Source of the DNA: Bacteroidales bacterium
Lineage (GTDB): Bacteria > Bacteroidota > Bacteroidia > Bacteroidales > UBA1556
Direction of reading: 5' to 3'
NCBI GenBank assembly: GCA_023145955.1
Contig: JAGLDA010000130.1
Span: 1 to 27,499, forward strand
DNA length: 27,499 nucleotides
Made by a program: the position numbers and the translations under genes. Numbering within the stretch: position 1 is the stretch's first letter; the number at the start of each line of letters is the position of its first letter. This document shows positions 5,913-13,886 of this stretch, one piece after another. The notes below the pieces were generated by a model. It saw only the letters and a list, made by a program, of their open reading frames with translations, made no database searches and was not told the origin of the DNA.

Positions 5913-7115
5913 ATGAAAATTAAATCTATTTCTATTATAGTTTTGCTAATATTTGCTTTTATTAGCTGTACAAATGATTCTAAGCCCGATATTGGAGATA
6001 TGCTTGATGCTCAGAATAATTTTGATTTTAATGTTTTGTTAGATCATAAGTCTGTGCATTATAAAGTTGATGAGTTGTATTATTATTCTGATGTAGCTGA
6101 TACTACCACAACTTCATATGAAGTATGGCTATGTCGTGATGAAATTGATAGTACTCGTGGGGCTTATATTTGGGCTGATAATAATTACCGACCTTATAAT
6201 ATGATATTGGATAAAGGAGATTTTTATCTTACTATTCCACCTAAGCAAATAAGTGTAATGTATCCAAATTATGAGGAAAGTATAATAGGGGAACATGATT
6301 TTATTAATATTTTCTTAAATCCTAAAATACTATACAAGCAGGCAATTGATACTTCTAATACTTTGTCGTTGAGTAGTATTAAGTATAAAGACAAAGAGTG
6401 TACTAAACTTAGTATTTCCTTTCCAATGGATAAAGATGGAAAAGATTATACTATTACTTACATAATTGATAATTTGCTGAACTTTCCTTTAAAAACAACC
6501 TTGGTTTCAAAAGATGATAAGCGAATATATACTAACGAATTGTATTTCTCGGATGTGGAATTTGACAATACAAATATAGATGAATTAAAGGCAAAGCATA
6601 AGGCTCTTATTGAGAATAACCCTTTAGAAGATAGGGGGAATAATTCGGAAATAACAAGTTTAGAGCGAATGTTACATATTGGAGATAAAGCTCCTTTATT
6701 TGAAGGGAAATTCTATGGCTCTGGTAAAAAGTTTAATATAAACGATTATATTAGTAATAAAGTAATATTGATTGATTTTTGGTACACTCACTGCCCTCCT
6801 TGTGTCGAGGCAATGCCATATTTATCAGAATTATATGCCAATACTATGAGTGATGATTTCATAATATTTGGACTAAATTCTATTGATAATCAAGCTCGTA
6901 GTATTGATAATCTTGATAAGTTTTTGAGTAAAAGAGAAATAAGTTATAATATTATTTTAACTCAGCCAGAGGTAGATAAGAAGTATAGAATAAATGGATA
7001 TCCTAGTATATATATTATCGATTTGGATGGAAATATCGCATATGTGGAATTAGGTTTTGATAAGGAATCATTTGAGAAACTTAAATCTAAATTGGATGAT
7101 TTGTTGAAGAAGTAA
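5913..7115 (+). CDS. Lipoprotein with TlpA/ResA-like thioredoxin domain
   Basis: 400 residues. The N-terminus is a lipoprotein signal (lipobox FISC, Cys19), so the protein should be membrane-anchored outside the cytoplasm. The middle (20-250) is a poorly conserved beta-rich region. From about 255 a redoxin domain begins (GDKAPLFEGKFYGSG), with the active site WYTHCPPCVEAMP (C294, C297), and the cis-proline region YPSIYIID follows. TlpA/ResA proteins reduce or exchange disulfides in exported proteins; CPPC is typical of ResA-like reductants. Lipoproteins with an N-terminal extra domain and a C-terminal redoxin are common in Bacteroidota. It lies 221 bp from, and divergent to, the Omp28-like gene. 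Exact substrate unknown. Confidence 0.85.
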   Translation: MKIKSISIIVLLIFAFISCTNDSKPDIGDMLDAQNNFDFNVLLDHKSVHYKVDELYYYSDVADTTTTSYEVWLCRDEIDSTRGAYIWADNNYRPYNMILDKGDFYLTIPPKQISVMYPNYEESIIGEHDFINIFLNPKILYKQAIDTSNTLSLSSIKYKDKECTKLSISFPMDKDGKDYTITYIIDNLLNFPLKTTLVSKDDKRIYTNELYFSDVEFDNTNIDELKAKHKALIENNPLEDRGNNSEITSLERMLHIGDKAPLFEGKFYGSGKKFNINDYISNKVILIDFWYTHCPPCVEAMPYLSELYANTMSDDFIIFGLNSIDNQARSIDNLDKFLSKREISYNIILTQPEVDKKYRINGYPSIYIIDLDGNIAYVELGFDKESFEKLKSKLDDLLKK

Positions 7116-7150
7116 ATTTGCATCTTGTGTTATCCATAACAACAAATTTA
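7113..7150. terminator. Imperfect hairpin between convergent genes
   Basis: TAAATTTG (7113-7120) pairs with CAAATTTA (7143-7150), with a smaller inner GTTA/TAAC stem. It starts at the stop codon of the 5913 gene and faces the end of the 7195 gene. There is no T-run, so terminator activity is uncertain. Confidence 0.3.
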
Positions 7151-7194
7151 GAGACCGTTACTTTAGCGCAAGTGGACAAAGAATAACAAACAAA

Positions 7195-8472
7195 TTAAGT
7201 CTTCCTTTTCTTCTTCTTAGCCGCAGGAAATAGAATATTATTCAAAATAAGTCTATAGCCTGGTGAATTTGGGCGGAGGTTTAAATCTGTTTTTGGATCA
7301 CCAACTAGGTGTCGATAGTCTTCGGGGTCGTGGCCGCCATAAAAAGTCCAAGTGCCTTTGCCATGTTCTCCATGGATGTATTTTGCTTCATCCAGGGCTT
7401 TACTTTGCCCTAATATTAGGGTGCTAGATTTCAAGTATTTTTTCTCGAAAGCTGTAGTTTGGCCATAAAAACTCTTAATTACCTGTGTATGATTCTGGCA
7501 CAACATTGTTGGTACAGGATCCCATTTTGCCGAAAAATCGAAGAGAGTAAAGAAGTCATTATTCTCTTTTACCGATCTCATTCGTTGGCTTGTTTTTACA
7601 TCTATAGTTGATATTTCGTATTCGTAGGGATTCTTACTAATTGAGAAATCTTTAAAAGCAAAACAATTATTAAAGTCTAGCTTGCCTTGAGCATTTGCAT
7701 CCATGGGGTCGCCATCAAAAGGTGCTGCGCATATATCCACACTTTCAGCAGCAAGTGCTACATCGTAGCTGTCGGGAGCAGAGCACATTGCAAAAAGGAA
7801 TCCACCTCCAACTACGTAATCTCTAATCTTTTTTGCTACAGCAAGTTTAAGTTCTGATGTTTTATTATAGCCAAATCGTTTTGCTGTTTCAATCGAAACT
7901 CTTACCTGCTCCTGATACCAAGCTTGGTTTTTATACCTAGCCCAAAATTTTCCATATTGTCCTGTAAAATCCTCATGGTGTAAGTGCAACCAATCATATA
8001 GCAATAGTTTACCATTAAGTACTTCTTCGTCGTAAATTATATCGTAAGGAATTTCTGCATAAGCAAGAACCAGAGTAACGGCATCGTCCCATGGCTGCTG
8101 GTTTGGAGGAGAATAAACAGCAATCTTCGGTGCTTTTTGTAGCTTCACCACATCCATATTTATTGAAGGGTCAGCAATTTCAGAAATAATTGTTGTGCTT
8201 TGTCCGTTGCTAATTATTTGATAGCTAACGCCTCTAATTTTGCAGGCATTTTCAATATTAGCATTATAAGGCATCATAAAACTTCCACCTTGGTAGTTTA
8301 GTAGCCAATCTACAGCAATTGTTTGCTGCAAGGCTAAATATGCAATGCCGTATGCTTTAAGATGATTTTTTTGACCTTGATCATCCATTGGGATTAAAAT
8401 ATATGATCCCATCAATGGTGTTTGAAAAAGTATAATTATGGCAATGAAAAAAATCCTTAATGCTTTCAACAT
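7195..8472 (-). CDS. Conserved exported Bacteroidota protein, often labelled asparagine synthetase B
   Basis: 425 residues with an N-terminal signal or membrane segment (about 5-23, LRIFFIAIIILFQTP). Recognisable blocks of this family are YILIPMDDQGQKNHLKAYG, PWDDAVTLVLAYAEIPYD, YDWLHLHHEDFTGQYG, GGGFLFAMCSAPDSYDVALA and GTWTFYGGHDPEDYRH. Databases often call it asparagine synthetase B. I see no N-terminal catalytic Cys2 glutaminase domain and no PP-loop synthetase motif, and the protein appears exported, so that label is probably wrong. The block GGGFLFAMCS resembles class I glutamine-amidotransferase-like folds with a cysteine after a strand. The C-terminus is lysine-rich (AAKKKKRKT). It starts 19 nt after dnaB on the same strand. 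Function unknown. Confidence 0.8.
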   Translation of the reverse strand: MLKALRIFFIAIIILFQTPLMGSYILIPMDDQGQKNHLKAYGIAYLALQQTIAVDWLLNYQGGSFMMPYNANIENACKIRGVSYQIISNGQSTTIISEIADPSINMDVVKLQKAPKIAVYSPPNQQPWDDAVTLVLAYAEIPYDIIYDEEVLNGKLLLYDWLHLHHEDFTGQYGKFWARYKNQAWYQEQVRVSIETAKRFGYNKTSELKLAVAKKIRDYVVGGGFLFAMCSAPDSYDVALAAESVDICAAPFDGDPMDANAQGKLDFNNCFAFKDFSISKNPYEYEISTIDVKTSQRMRSVKENNDFFTLFDFSAKWDPVPTMLCQNHTQVIKSFYGQTTAFEKKYLKSSTLILGQSKALDEAKYIHGEHGKGTWTFYGGHDPEDYRHLVGDPKTDLNLRPNSPGYRLILNNILFPAAKKKKRKT

Positions 8473-8491
8473 ATATTAGTTTTTAGATTGT

Positions 8492-10045
8492 CTAAAATGG
8501 TGTATGGTCTTCATTATTATCACTAAATCCACTATCGTCATTCATTTTAGAGCCAATAATTGTTGCTTGAGAATCGAAATCATTATTTGGCATCATGCCA
8601 TCATCATATTCATCGCCAAATGATTCGGTAAGATTTACAAACTTAGCATAGTTATGCTCAAATTTCATAGGTATATCTTCAAGAGCTCCGTTTCTGTGCT
8701 TGGCAACTATAAGCTCGGTATATCCTGAAGGGTAAGGCTCGTTATTTTCATTGGCTTCAATCTTATAATATTCAGGTCGGTAAAGGAAGCAAACCATATC
8801 AGCATCTTGCTCAATAGCTCCAGATTCACGAAGGTCAGAAAGCATTGGGCGTTTTGTGCCACCACGAGTTTCTACATTACGACTTAATTGCGATAGAGCG
8901 ATTACCGGTAGTTCAAGCTCTTTGGCAAGTGCTTTAAGTGATCTAGATATTAATGATATTTCTTGTTCACGATTTCCACTATTATCGCTACCCACAGTCA
9001 TTAATTGAAGGTAATCTATAATAATCATCTGAATATTATGTTGAGATTTCAAACGTCTACTTTTCGCTCGTAATTCAAAAATGGTAAGGGCAGGAGTGTC
9101 GTCAATAAATAGTTTTGCTTTTGATAATCCGCTAATTCTTTCAGTAAGCGTTGCCCATTCTTGAGGGCTAAGATTACCTTTTTTAAGCTGGTCGCCACTA
9201 ATTTGGCTTTCAGAAGATATTAATCGAGTTACCAATTGTACGGCGGCCATCTCCAAAGAGAATACAGCTACTGCTCGGCCATAATCTACAGCAACATTTC
9301 TTGCCAAGCTTAATACAAAAGCAGTTTTACCCATGCCAGGTCTTGCAGCTAATACAATAAGGTCAGAAGGCTGCCAGCCAGCAGTAAGATTGTCTAATTT
9401 ATGAAATCCACTAGGGATTCCACTGATATCTCCTTCGTTTTTTGATGCTTCTTCAATCTTGCCAATTGCTAGTTTAACAACATCTTCCATATTTGATGCC
9501 GAGCGTCGTAGGTTGTTTTCTGCCACGGTAAATAAGCTCGACTCAGCTCTGTCTAAAAGGTCTAATACATCAGTAGTTTCCTCAAAGGCATCTTTAATAA
9601 TATTGGATGAAATACGAATTAATTCTCTTTGAATATATTTTTGTTGGATAATTCTAGCATGAAATTCTACGTTTGCAGCAGAAGAAACCTTCTCCGTAAG
9701 CTGCATAATGTAAAAACTTCCTCCTGCAATATCAAGATTGCCAAGTAAACCTAATTCTTTTTTTACTGTAAGGATGTCTACAGGCTCCGATTTGCCAAAT
9801 AATGCTTTTATTGCTTCAAATATATGTATATGTGCTTGTTTATAGAACATGTCTGGCTGCAGAATGTCTATAACCTTATTTATTGCATATTGCTCAAGCA
9901 TCATTGCTCCTAATACAGCTTCTTCTAAATCCAGTGCTTGAGGTGGTATTTTACCGTACTCCAAACCAGAACCAGCCTGATTATAAGAACCTTGCTTGTT
10001 CTTCTTATAAGTGCTTACTTTATTAAAATTCGAATTATTATCCAT
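8492..10045 (-). CDS. dnaB: Replicative DNA helicase DnaB
   Basis: 517 residues. DnaB is the hexameric helicase that unwinds DNA ahead of the replisome and binds primase through its N-terminal domain. That domain is at about 33-135 (PPQALDLEEAVLGAMMLEQ). The RecA-like ATPase core follows a linker and carries Walker A ARPGMGKT (234-241), Walker B IIIDYLQL (341-348), the LSQLSR sensor (385-389 region) and the arginine-rich DLRESGAIEQDAD segment. An acidic disordered tail follows residue 475, as often seen in Bacteroidota DnaB. The start at 10045 directly abuts a strong -7 box, implying a leaderless mRNA. It shares a strand with the 7195 gene downstream. Confidence 0.96.
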   Translation of the reverse strand: MDNNSNFNKVSTYKKNKQGSYNQAGSGLEYGKIPPQALDLEEAVLGAMMLEQYAINKVIDILQPDMFYKQAHIHIFEAIKALFGKSEPVDILTVKKELGLLGNLDIAGGSFYIMQLTEKVSSAANVEFHARIIQQKYIQRELIRISSNIIKDAFEETTDVLDLLDRAESSLFTVAENNLRRSASNMEDVVKLAIGKIEEASKNEGDISGIPSGFHKLDNLTAGWQPSDLIVLAARPGMGKTAFVLSLARNVAVDYGRAVAVFSLEMAAVQLVTRLISSESQISGDQLKKGNLSPQEWATLTERISGLSKAKLFIDDTPALTIFELRAKSRRLKSQHNIQMIIIDYLQLMTVGSDNSGNREQEISLISRSLKALAKELELPVIALSQLSRNVETRGGTKRPMLSDLRESGAIEQDADMVCFLYRPEYYKIEANENNEPYPSGYTELIVAKHRNGALEDIPMKFEHNYAKFVNLTESFGDEYDDGMMPNNDFDSQATIIGSKMNDDSGFSDNNEDHTPF

Positions 10046-10049
10046 GGTA

Positions 10050-10081
10050 CAAAGTTAGAAAATATATATGCGGTTATTCAA
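10050..10081 (-). promoter_or_regulatory. dnaB promoter, apparently leaderless
   Basis: On the minus strand a -7 box TAACTTTG (10057-10050) and a -33 TTG (10081-10079) are spaced 21 nt apart. Only four bases separate the final G of the box from the dnaB ATG at 10045, so the transcript would begin at or within a few bases of the start codon. Confidence 0.6.
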
Positions 10082-10123
10082 TCAAAAAAAACTTACTTTT
10101 TAACAAATGATCTATGCCGTGCT

Positions 10124-10199
10124 CAGTCTTCAGTCTTCAGTCCACTGCCGACTGCCCACTGCGAACTGCCTACTGCTGACTGCCCACTGCCGACTGCCT
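10124..10199. repeat. Heptanucleotide tandem array (about 11 units)
   Basis: Two and a partial CAGTCTT units (10124-10143) are followed by eight ACTGCNN units (10144-10199). The array ends one base before the prfC stop codon (10200-10202). Because CAGTC and GACTG are complementary, the two parts can pair and form a hairpin in prfC mRNA. It lies 79-154 nt upstream of dnaB. Confidence 0.85.
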
Positions 10200-11780
10200 T
10201 TAAAATTCCGAAGTAAAATGAAATTCAATTTCAGGAAATTTGCTTTGCGCCATTTCTAGTGAGTATGGCGAATCTGCAAGAAAAACATCTCTACCTTCCT
10301 TATCAAATGCCATTTGCTGAAACTTCCTTTCTATAAATTCTGCAAGTTTTTCTCTATTATCACTTGTAATCCAAACTGTTTTATAAAGACGAATCCCTTC
10401 ATATCGGCAGGTAGCGTTATATTCGTGCAAAAGCCTATATTGTATTACTTCAAATTGTAAAGCTCCCACTGTGCCAATAATTTTACGTGTGCTCGCGCGC
10501 CCAGTAAATAGCTGTGCAACACCTTCGTCCATAAGCTGCTCAATTCCTTTTGCTAATTGCTTAGATTTCATAGGGTCGGCATTCTCAATGTACTTAAACA
10601 ATTCAGGAGAAAAACTTGGAATACCTTTAAAATGCAACTTTTCACCAGAAGTTAGAGTGTCACCAATTTTGAAATTGCCAGTATCGTGAAGGCCTACAAT
10701 GTCGCCAGGATAAGCCTCGTCAATTACAGATTTTTTGGAAGCCATAAATGCCGTAGGACTTGAGAATTTAAGCGATTTGCCATTTCTTACATGCAAGTAA
10801 TTAGTATTTCTTTCAAATTTGCCTGAGCACACTTTTAAGAAAGCAATTCTGTCGCGATGATTTGGATCCATATTGGCATGTATTTTAAAAACAAAGCCTG
10901 TGAATTTCTCTTCTTCTGCTTCAATAGTTCTCTCCTCGGTTTCCACAGGAAGAGGTGAGGGGGCAATCTCAATAAAGCAGTCTAAGAGTTCCTTTACTCC
11001 AAAATTGCTCAACGCACTACCGAAAAATACAGGGGCTATTTTTGCATTTATATAATCCTTTTGATTGAATTCTGAATATACACCTTCCACAAGTTCCAAG
11101 TCTTCGCGCAATTGCTTAGCGTCATCCCCAATATAATCTTCCAGTTCTGGGTCGTTAATATCGGTAAATTCTACGGAATTTGTGTCCTTAAGCTTTTCGT
11201 GAGCATTAAATAATACTAACTTCTCTTCATAAATATTATAAACACCCTTAAACTCTGGACCATCATTAATTGGCCAACTTAAAGGTCTAACACCTATTTC
11301 TAGTTGTGCTTCTACTTCGTCTAATAAATCAAAAGGATCTTGTGATGGCCTGTCCATCTTATTAATAAAAACAATAACAGGAGTTTTTCTCATTCTACAA
11401 ACCTGCATTAATTTTTTTGTTTGGGGCTCTACGCCTTTTGCTCCATCTATTAGTATTATTACAGAGTCAACAGCGGTAAGAGTACGGAATGTATCTTCAG
11501 CAAAATCTTGGTGACCAGGAGTATCAAGGATATTAATTTTATGATTTTTATAATCGAAACCCATTACCGAAGTGGCAACAGATATTCCCCTTTGACGCTC
11601 TATCTCCATCCAATCAGAGGTAGCACCTTTCTTTATCTTATTGCTTTTTACAGCGCCGGCTTCGTTTATAGCTCCTCCAAAAAGCAATAGCTTTTCTGTT
11701 AATGTTGTTTTACCAGCATCGGGGTGTGATACAATTCCAAAGGTACGTCTGCGGTTTATCTCTTTTGAATATTTTGCCAT
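10200..11780 (-). CDS. prfC: Peptide chain release factor 3 (RF3)
   Basis: 526 residues, normal for RF3. RF3 is a translational GTPase that recycles RF1/RF2 from the ribosome after peptide release. G motifs are visible: SHPDAGKTTL (18-27), the switch region RQRGISVAT (63-70), DTPGHQDF (86-93) and NKMD (140-143). The segments GAINEAGAVKSNK and KKGATSDWM are typical of RF3 rather than EF-G. The C-terminal domain contains GTVGALQFEVIQYRL, another RF3 hallmark. The start at 11780 gives the standard N-terminus before the P-loop. It is probably transcribed alone from the promoter at 11851. Confidence 0.96.
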   Translation of the reverse strand: MAKYSKEINRRRTFGIVSHPDAGKTTLTEKLLLFGGAINEAGAVKSNKIKKGATSDWMEIERQRGISVATSVMGFDYKNHKINILDTPGHQDFAEDTFRTLTAVDSVIILIDGAKGVEPQTKKLMQVCRMRKTPVIVFINKMDRPSQDPFDLLDEVEAQLEIGVRPLSWPINDGPEFKGVYNIYEEKLVLFNAHEKLKDTNSVEFTDINDPELEDYIGDDAKQLREDLELVEGVYSEFNQKDYINAKIAPVFFGSALSNFGVKELLDCFIEIAPSPLPVETEERTIEAEEEKFTGFVFKIHANMDPNHRDRIAFLKVCSGKFERNTNYLHVRNGKSLKFSSPTAFMASKKSVIDEAYPGDIVGLHDTGNFKIGDTLTSGEKLHFKGIPSFSPELFKYIENADPMKSKQLAKGIEQLMDEGVAQLFTGRASTRKIIGTVGALQFEVIQYRLLHEYNATCRYEGIRLYKTVWITSDNREKLAEFIERKFQQMAFDKEGRDVFLADSPYSLEMAQSKFPEIEFHFTSEF

Positions 11781-11850
11781 TTCTTAAATTCTGAATTTAT
11801 GTATTTCTAATCCTGAAAGTGCCAAATAAAATCTTGCAGAATATAGTTGG

Positions 11851-11858
11851 CAAAAGTA
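11851..11858 (-). promoter_or_regulatory. -7 box of prfC
   Basis: On the minus strand TACTTTTG fits TAnnTTTG, giving a start near 11844 and a leader of about 64 nt. No convincing -33 TTG is seen at the right distance. Confidence 0.45.
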
Positions 11859-11982
11859 GTGTTTTACTGCAATTATTATTGAGCAATTTTAATAAAAAAT
11901 GATAATTAGAAAAAATGAGTATTGAGAATGTATCTGAACTTACTTTTTGCCTGTAATATTCTGAAAAAGAAGGTGTTTTGAA

Positions 11983-12591
11983 CTAAACTCCAATTTGAGT
12001 TTTTATTAATATGTTATTTAATAAATCTCTAGCTCTAAAAAGTTTAGCTTTTACAGTTCCTAAAGGTAAGTCAAGCTCGTTTGATATCTCTTCGTAGGTG
12101 TATTCTTCAAAATATCGTAACTCAATTAATACCCTATAATGAGGTTTCAAACGAGTAACTAAGGTTTGCATAATAGTAATTTTCTGACTATTAATAAGCT
12201 CCTCTTCAGGGTCTAAGCTGTTAGAAGGAACTTGGTTAGCCATGGAAGTGCCTTCTTCGCCATGATAATCTTTATCTAAAGAATAAGTGTGCTGTTTTTT
12301 GCGACGCATATGGTCTATGCAGTTATTTGTAGCAATTTTAAATAGCCAAGTGCTAAATGCATAATCTGGCGCGTATTGGTCTAATTTTTTAAAAGCTTTG
12401 CCAAAAGCTTCAATTGTTAAATCCTCAGCATCATCACGATTATTTGTCATTTTAAGCAACATGAAAAATATAGAATCCCGATAATTTGATAATAATTCGG
12501 CATAGGCATTCCTATCATTATTCCCTAGTGCTGCTTGCACAAGGTAGTAATCTCGCTTTGCTTTTTCAGTAAAATTAGGATTTATTTCCAT
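11983..12591 (-). CDS. ECF-type RNA polymerase sigma factor
   Basis: 202 residues. Region sigma-2 covers about 25-97: the core-binding and -10 recognition segment is DDAEDLTIEAFGKAF, then YAFSTWLFKIATNNCIDHMRRKK. Region sigma-4 covers about 137-192, with the helix-turn-helix TYEEISNELDLPLGTVKAKLFRAR. This is the general RpoE-like ECF layout; no regions 1 or 3 are present. No anti-sigma gene is adjacent. The start codon overlaps the end of the upstream glycosyltransferase gene by 10 bp, so it is co-transcribed and probably translationally coupled with it. Regulon unknown. Confidence 0.9.
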   Translation of the reverse strand: MEINPNFTEKAKRDYYLVQAALGNNDRNAYAELLSNYRDSIFFMLLKMTNNRDDAEDLTIEAFGKAFKKLDQYAPDYAFSTWLFKIATNNCIDHMRRKKQHTYSLDKDYHGEEGTSMANQVPSNSLDPEEELINSQKITIMQTLVTRLKPHYRVLIELRYFEEYTYEEISNELDLPLGTVKAKLFRARDLLNNILIKTQIGV

Positions 12592-13706
12592 CTACGTTGT
12601 TTAATTAGCAAATTCGATAGGTTTATTATAGGGGTTATCAAAATAATTATAATTTCAAGCAAAGGTAAAAGTAGTAATAATTTTCGCTCGTTTGTAATTA
12701 TCATAAACTTTTTAATTATAACTAGCATTATGGCTGTTCTCAAAACAATTATTGATATTATTATAACCTGTATAGGGTTTGCTATCAGTAATATAATTGA
12801 TAGTATATAGAAAAGCGTAGTGCTTAATTCTAATATGCCTAGAAGTAATAAATGTGAAATTTTATAATTATTGCCAGTCGATAGGTGTCTCCTTTTTTGA
12901 TGAAACCAATTGCTGAAACTGTTTTCAGCAATACTTATTGTTTTTGATTTCTCACTTAGTATTATCTCACAGTTTTTTGAATTTGCAGCTTTATTTATGA
13001 ATAAATCGTCGTCACCAGAGTTGATTTTATAATGCGACATGAATCCCTTTTGTTCGTAAAATAATTCTTTACGATAAGATAGATTTCTGCCTACACCCAT
13101 ATAAGGAATTCTCCACTTAGCAAATGATAAATAGGTGAGGGCTACCCTTATGGTGTCAAATCTTATGATTTTATTTAAAAGACCTTTTTTTGTTTCATAA
13201 GCTCCATAAGATAAAACTATCTCCGTTTTTTCTTTATATGCTGATACCATTTCTGAAATCCAATCACTACTCGATGGTACGCAGTCTGCATCAGTAAATA
13301 GTAGTAAATCATTGGTGGCAGATTTTATTCCCATAGAAAGAGGGAATTTCTTGCCTTGGAAAAAATTTACATCTTGCTTAATCTCCACATATTTTAAATT
13401 ATGATATTTTTGTTGGAGTTCTTTAATAAGGAAATCTGTTTCGTCGGAAGAGGCGTGATTTACAATTACTACCTCAAAAATTTCATATTTCTGCTCAAGT
13501 ATTTCTGGTAAAAACCTCTTTAGATTAAGGTATTCATTTCTAGCCACAATAACTATACTAACAGCTTCTTTTTTAGACTCATTAGTATTATTGTTTTTAT
13601 TATTAAAAAAAACAAGCCTACCAAAAATTATAAAATAGAAAATGAATTGTATTCCACTAATTATATAAAATAAATTGGTAATGATTGTTAGTGAAAATTC
13701 ACTCAT
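12582..13706 (-). CDS. Membrane glycosyltransferase family 2
   Basis: 374 residues. There is one N-terminal membrane segment (about 7-33) and three near the C-terminus (about 284-310, 312-335, 343-366). The GT-A catalytic domain begins SIVIVARNE (50-58) and carries IVNHASSDET (81-90), the metal-binding LLFTDADC (135-142) and the acceptor-base region SGDDDLF (230-236). The late motif HQKRRHLSTG (269-278) is a variant of the (Q/R)xxRW motif, with His in place of Trp. The layout is that of a processive or lipid-linked GT2 that transfers sugars at the inner membrane. Donor and acceptor cannot be told. It overlaps the sigma-factor gene. Confidence 0.88.
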   Translation of the reverse strand: MSEFSLTIITNLFYIISGIQFIFYFIIFGRLVFFNNKNNNTNESKKEAVSIVIVARNEYLNLKRFLPEILEQKYEIFEVVIVNHASSDETDFLIKELQQKYHNLKYVEIKQDVNFFQGKKFPLSMGIKSATNDLLLFTDADCVPSSSDWISEMVSAYKEKTEIVLSYGAYETKKGLLNKIIRFDTIRVALTYLSFAKWRIPYMGVGRNLSYRKELFYEQKGFMSHYKINSGDDDLFINKAANSKNCEIILSEKSKTISIAENSFSNWFHQKRRHLSTGNNYKISHLLLLGILELSTTLFYILSIILLIANPIQVIIISIIVLRTAIMLVIIKKFMIITNERKLLLLLPLLEIIIILITPIINLSNLLIKQRRWK

Positions 13707-13750
13707 AATAATATTTGAATACTTTAAATAATTATAGTTTAATAATATTG

Positions 13751-13758
13751 CAAAAGTA
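13751..13758 (-). promoter_or_regulatory. -7 box of the glycosyltransferase-sigma operon
   Basis: On the minus strand TACTTTTG fits the consensus; the start would be near 13744, about 38 nt before the ATG at 13706. A possible -33 TTG lies at 13783-13785, rather far away. Confidence 0.45.
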
Positions 13759-13886
13759 TTGAATAATTATGAAAGATTATTGCAATTTTATATTTCTCTT
13801 TAATAAAATTTATTATTTTCGCCATAATTAAATAAAGGGGCATATGATTTTAAAGTATTAATTGAAGTCTCGATAAAAAATAAAAT

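Noticed and set aside
7195..8472. True asparagine synthetase
   Set aside because: No Cys2 glutaminase start and no ATP-PP loop; N-terminal export signal instead.
9938..10216. Plus-strand reading frame of 92 codons across the dnaB start and the heptamer array
   Set aside because: Its C-terminal half is a translation of the tandem repeat and the rest is antisense to dnaB; no start signal or family resemblance.
12535..12810. Plus-strand 91-codon Ile-rich frame
   Set aside because: Antisense to the membrane helices of the glycosyltransferase, which explains its Ile/Ile-Ile bias.
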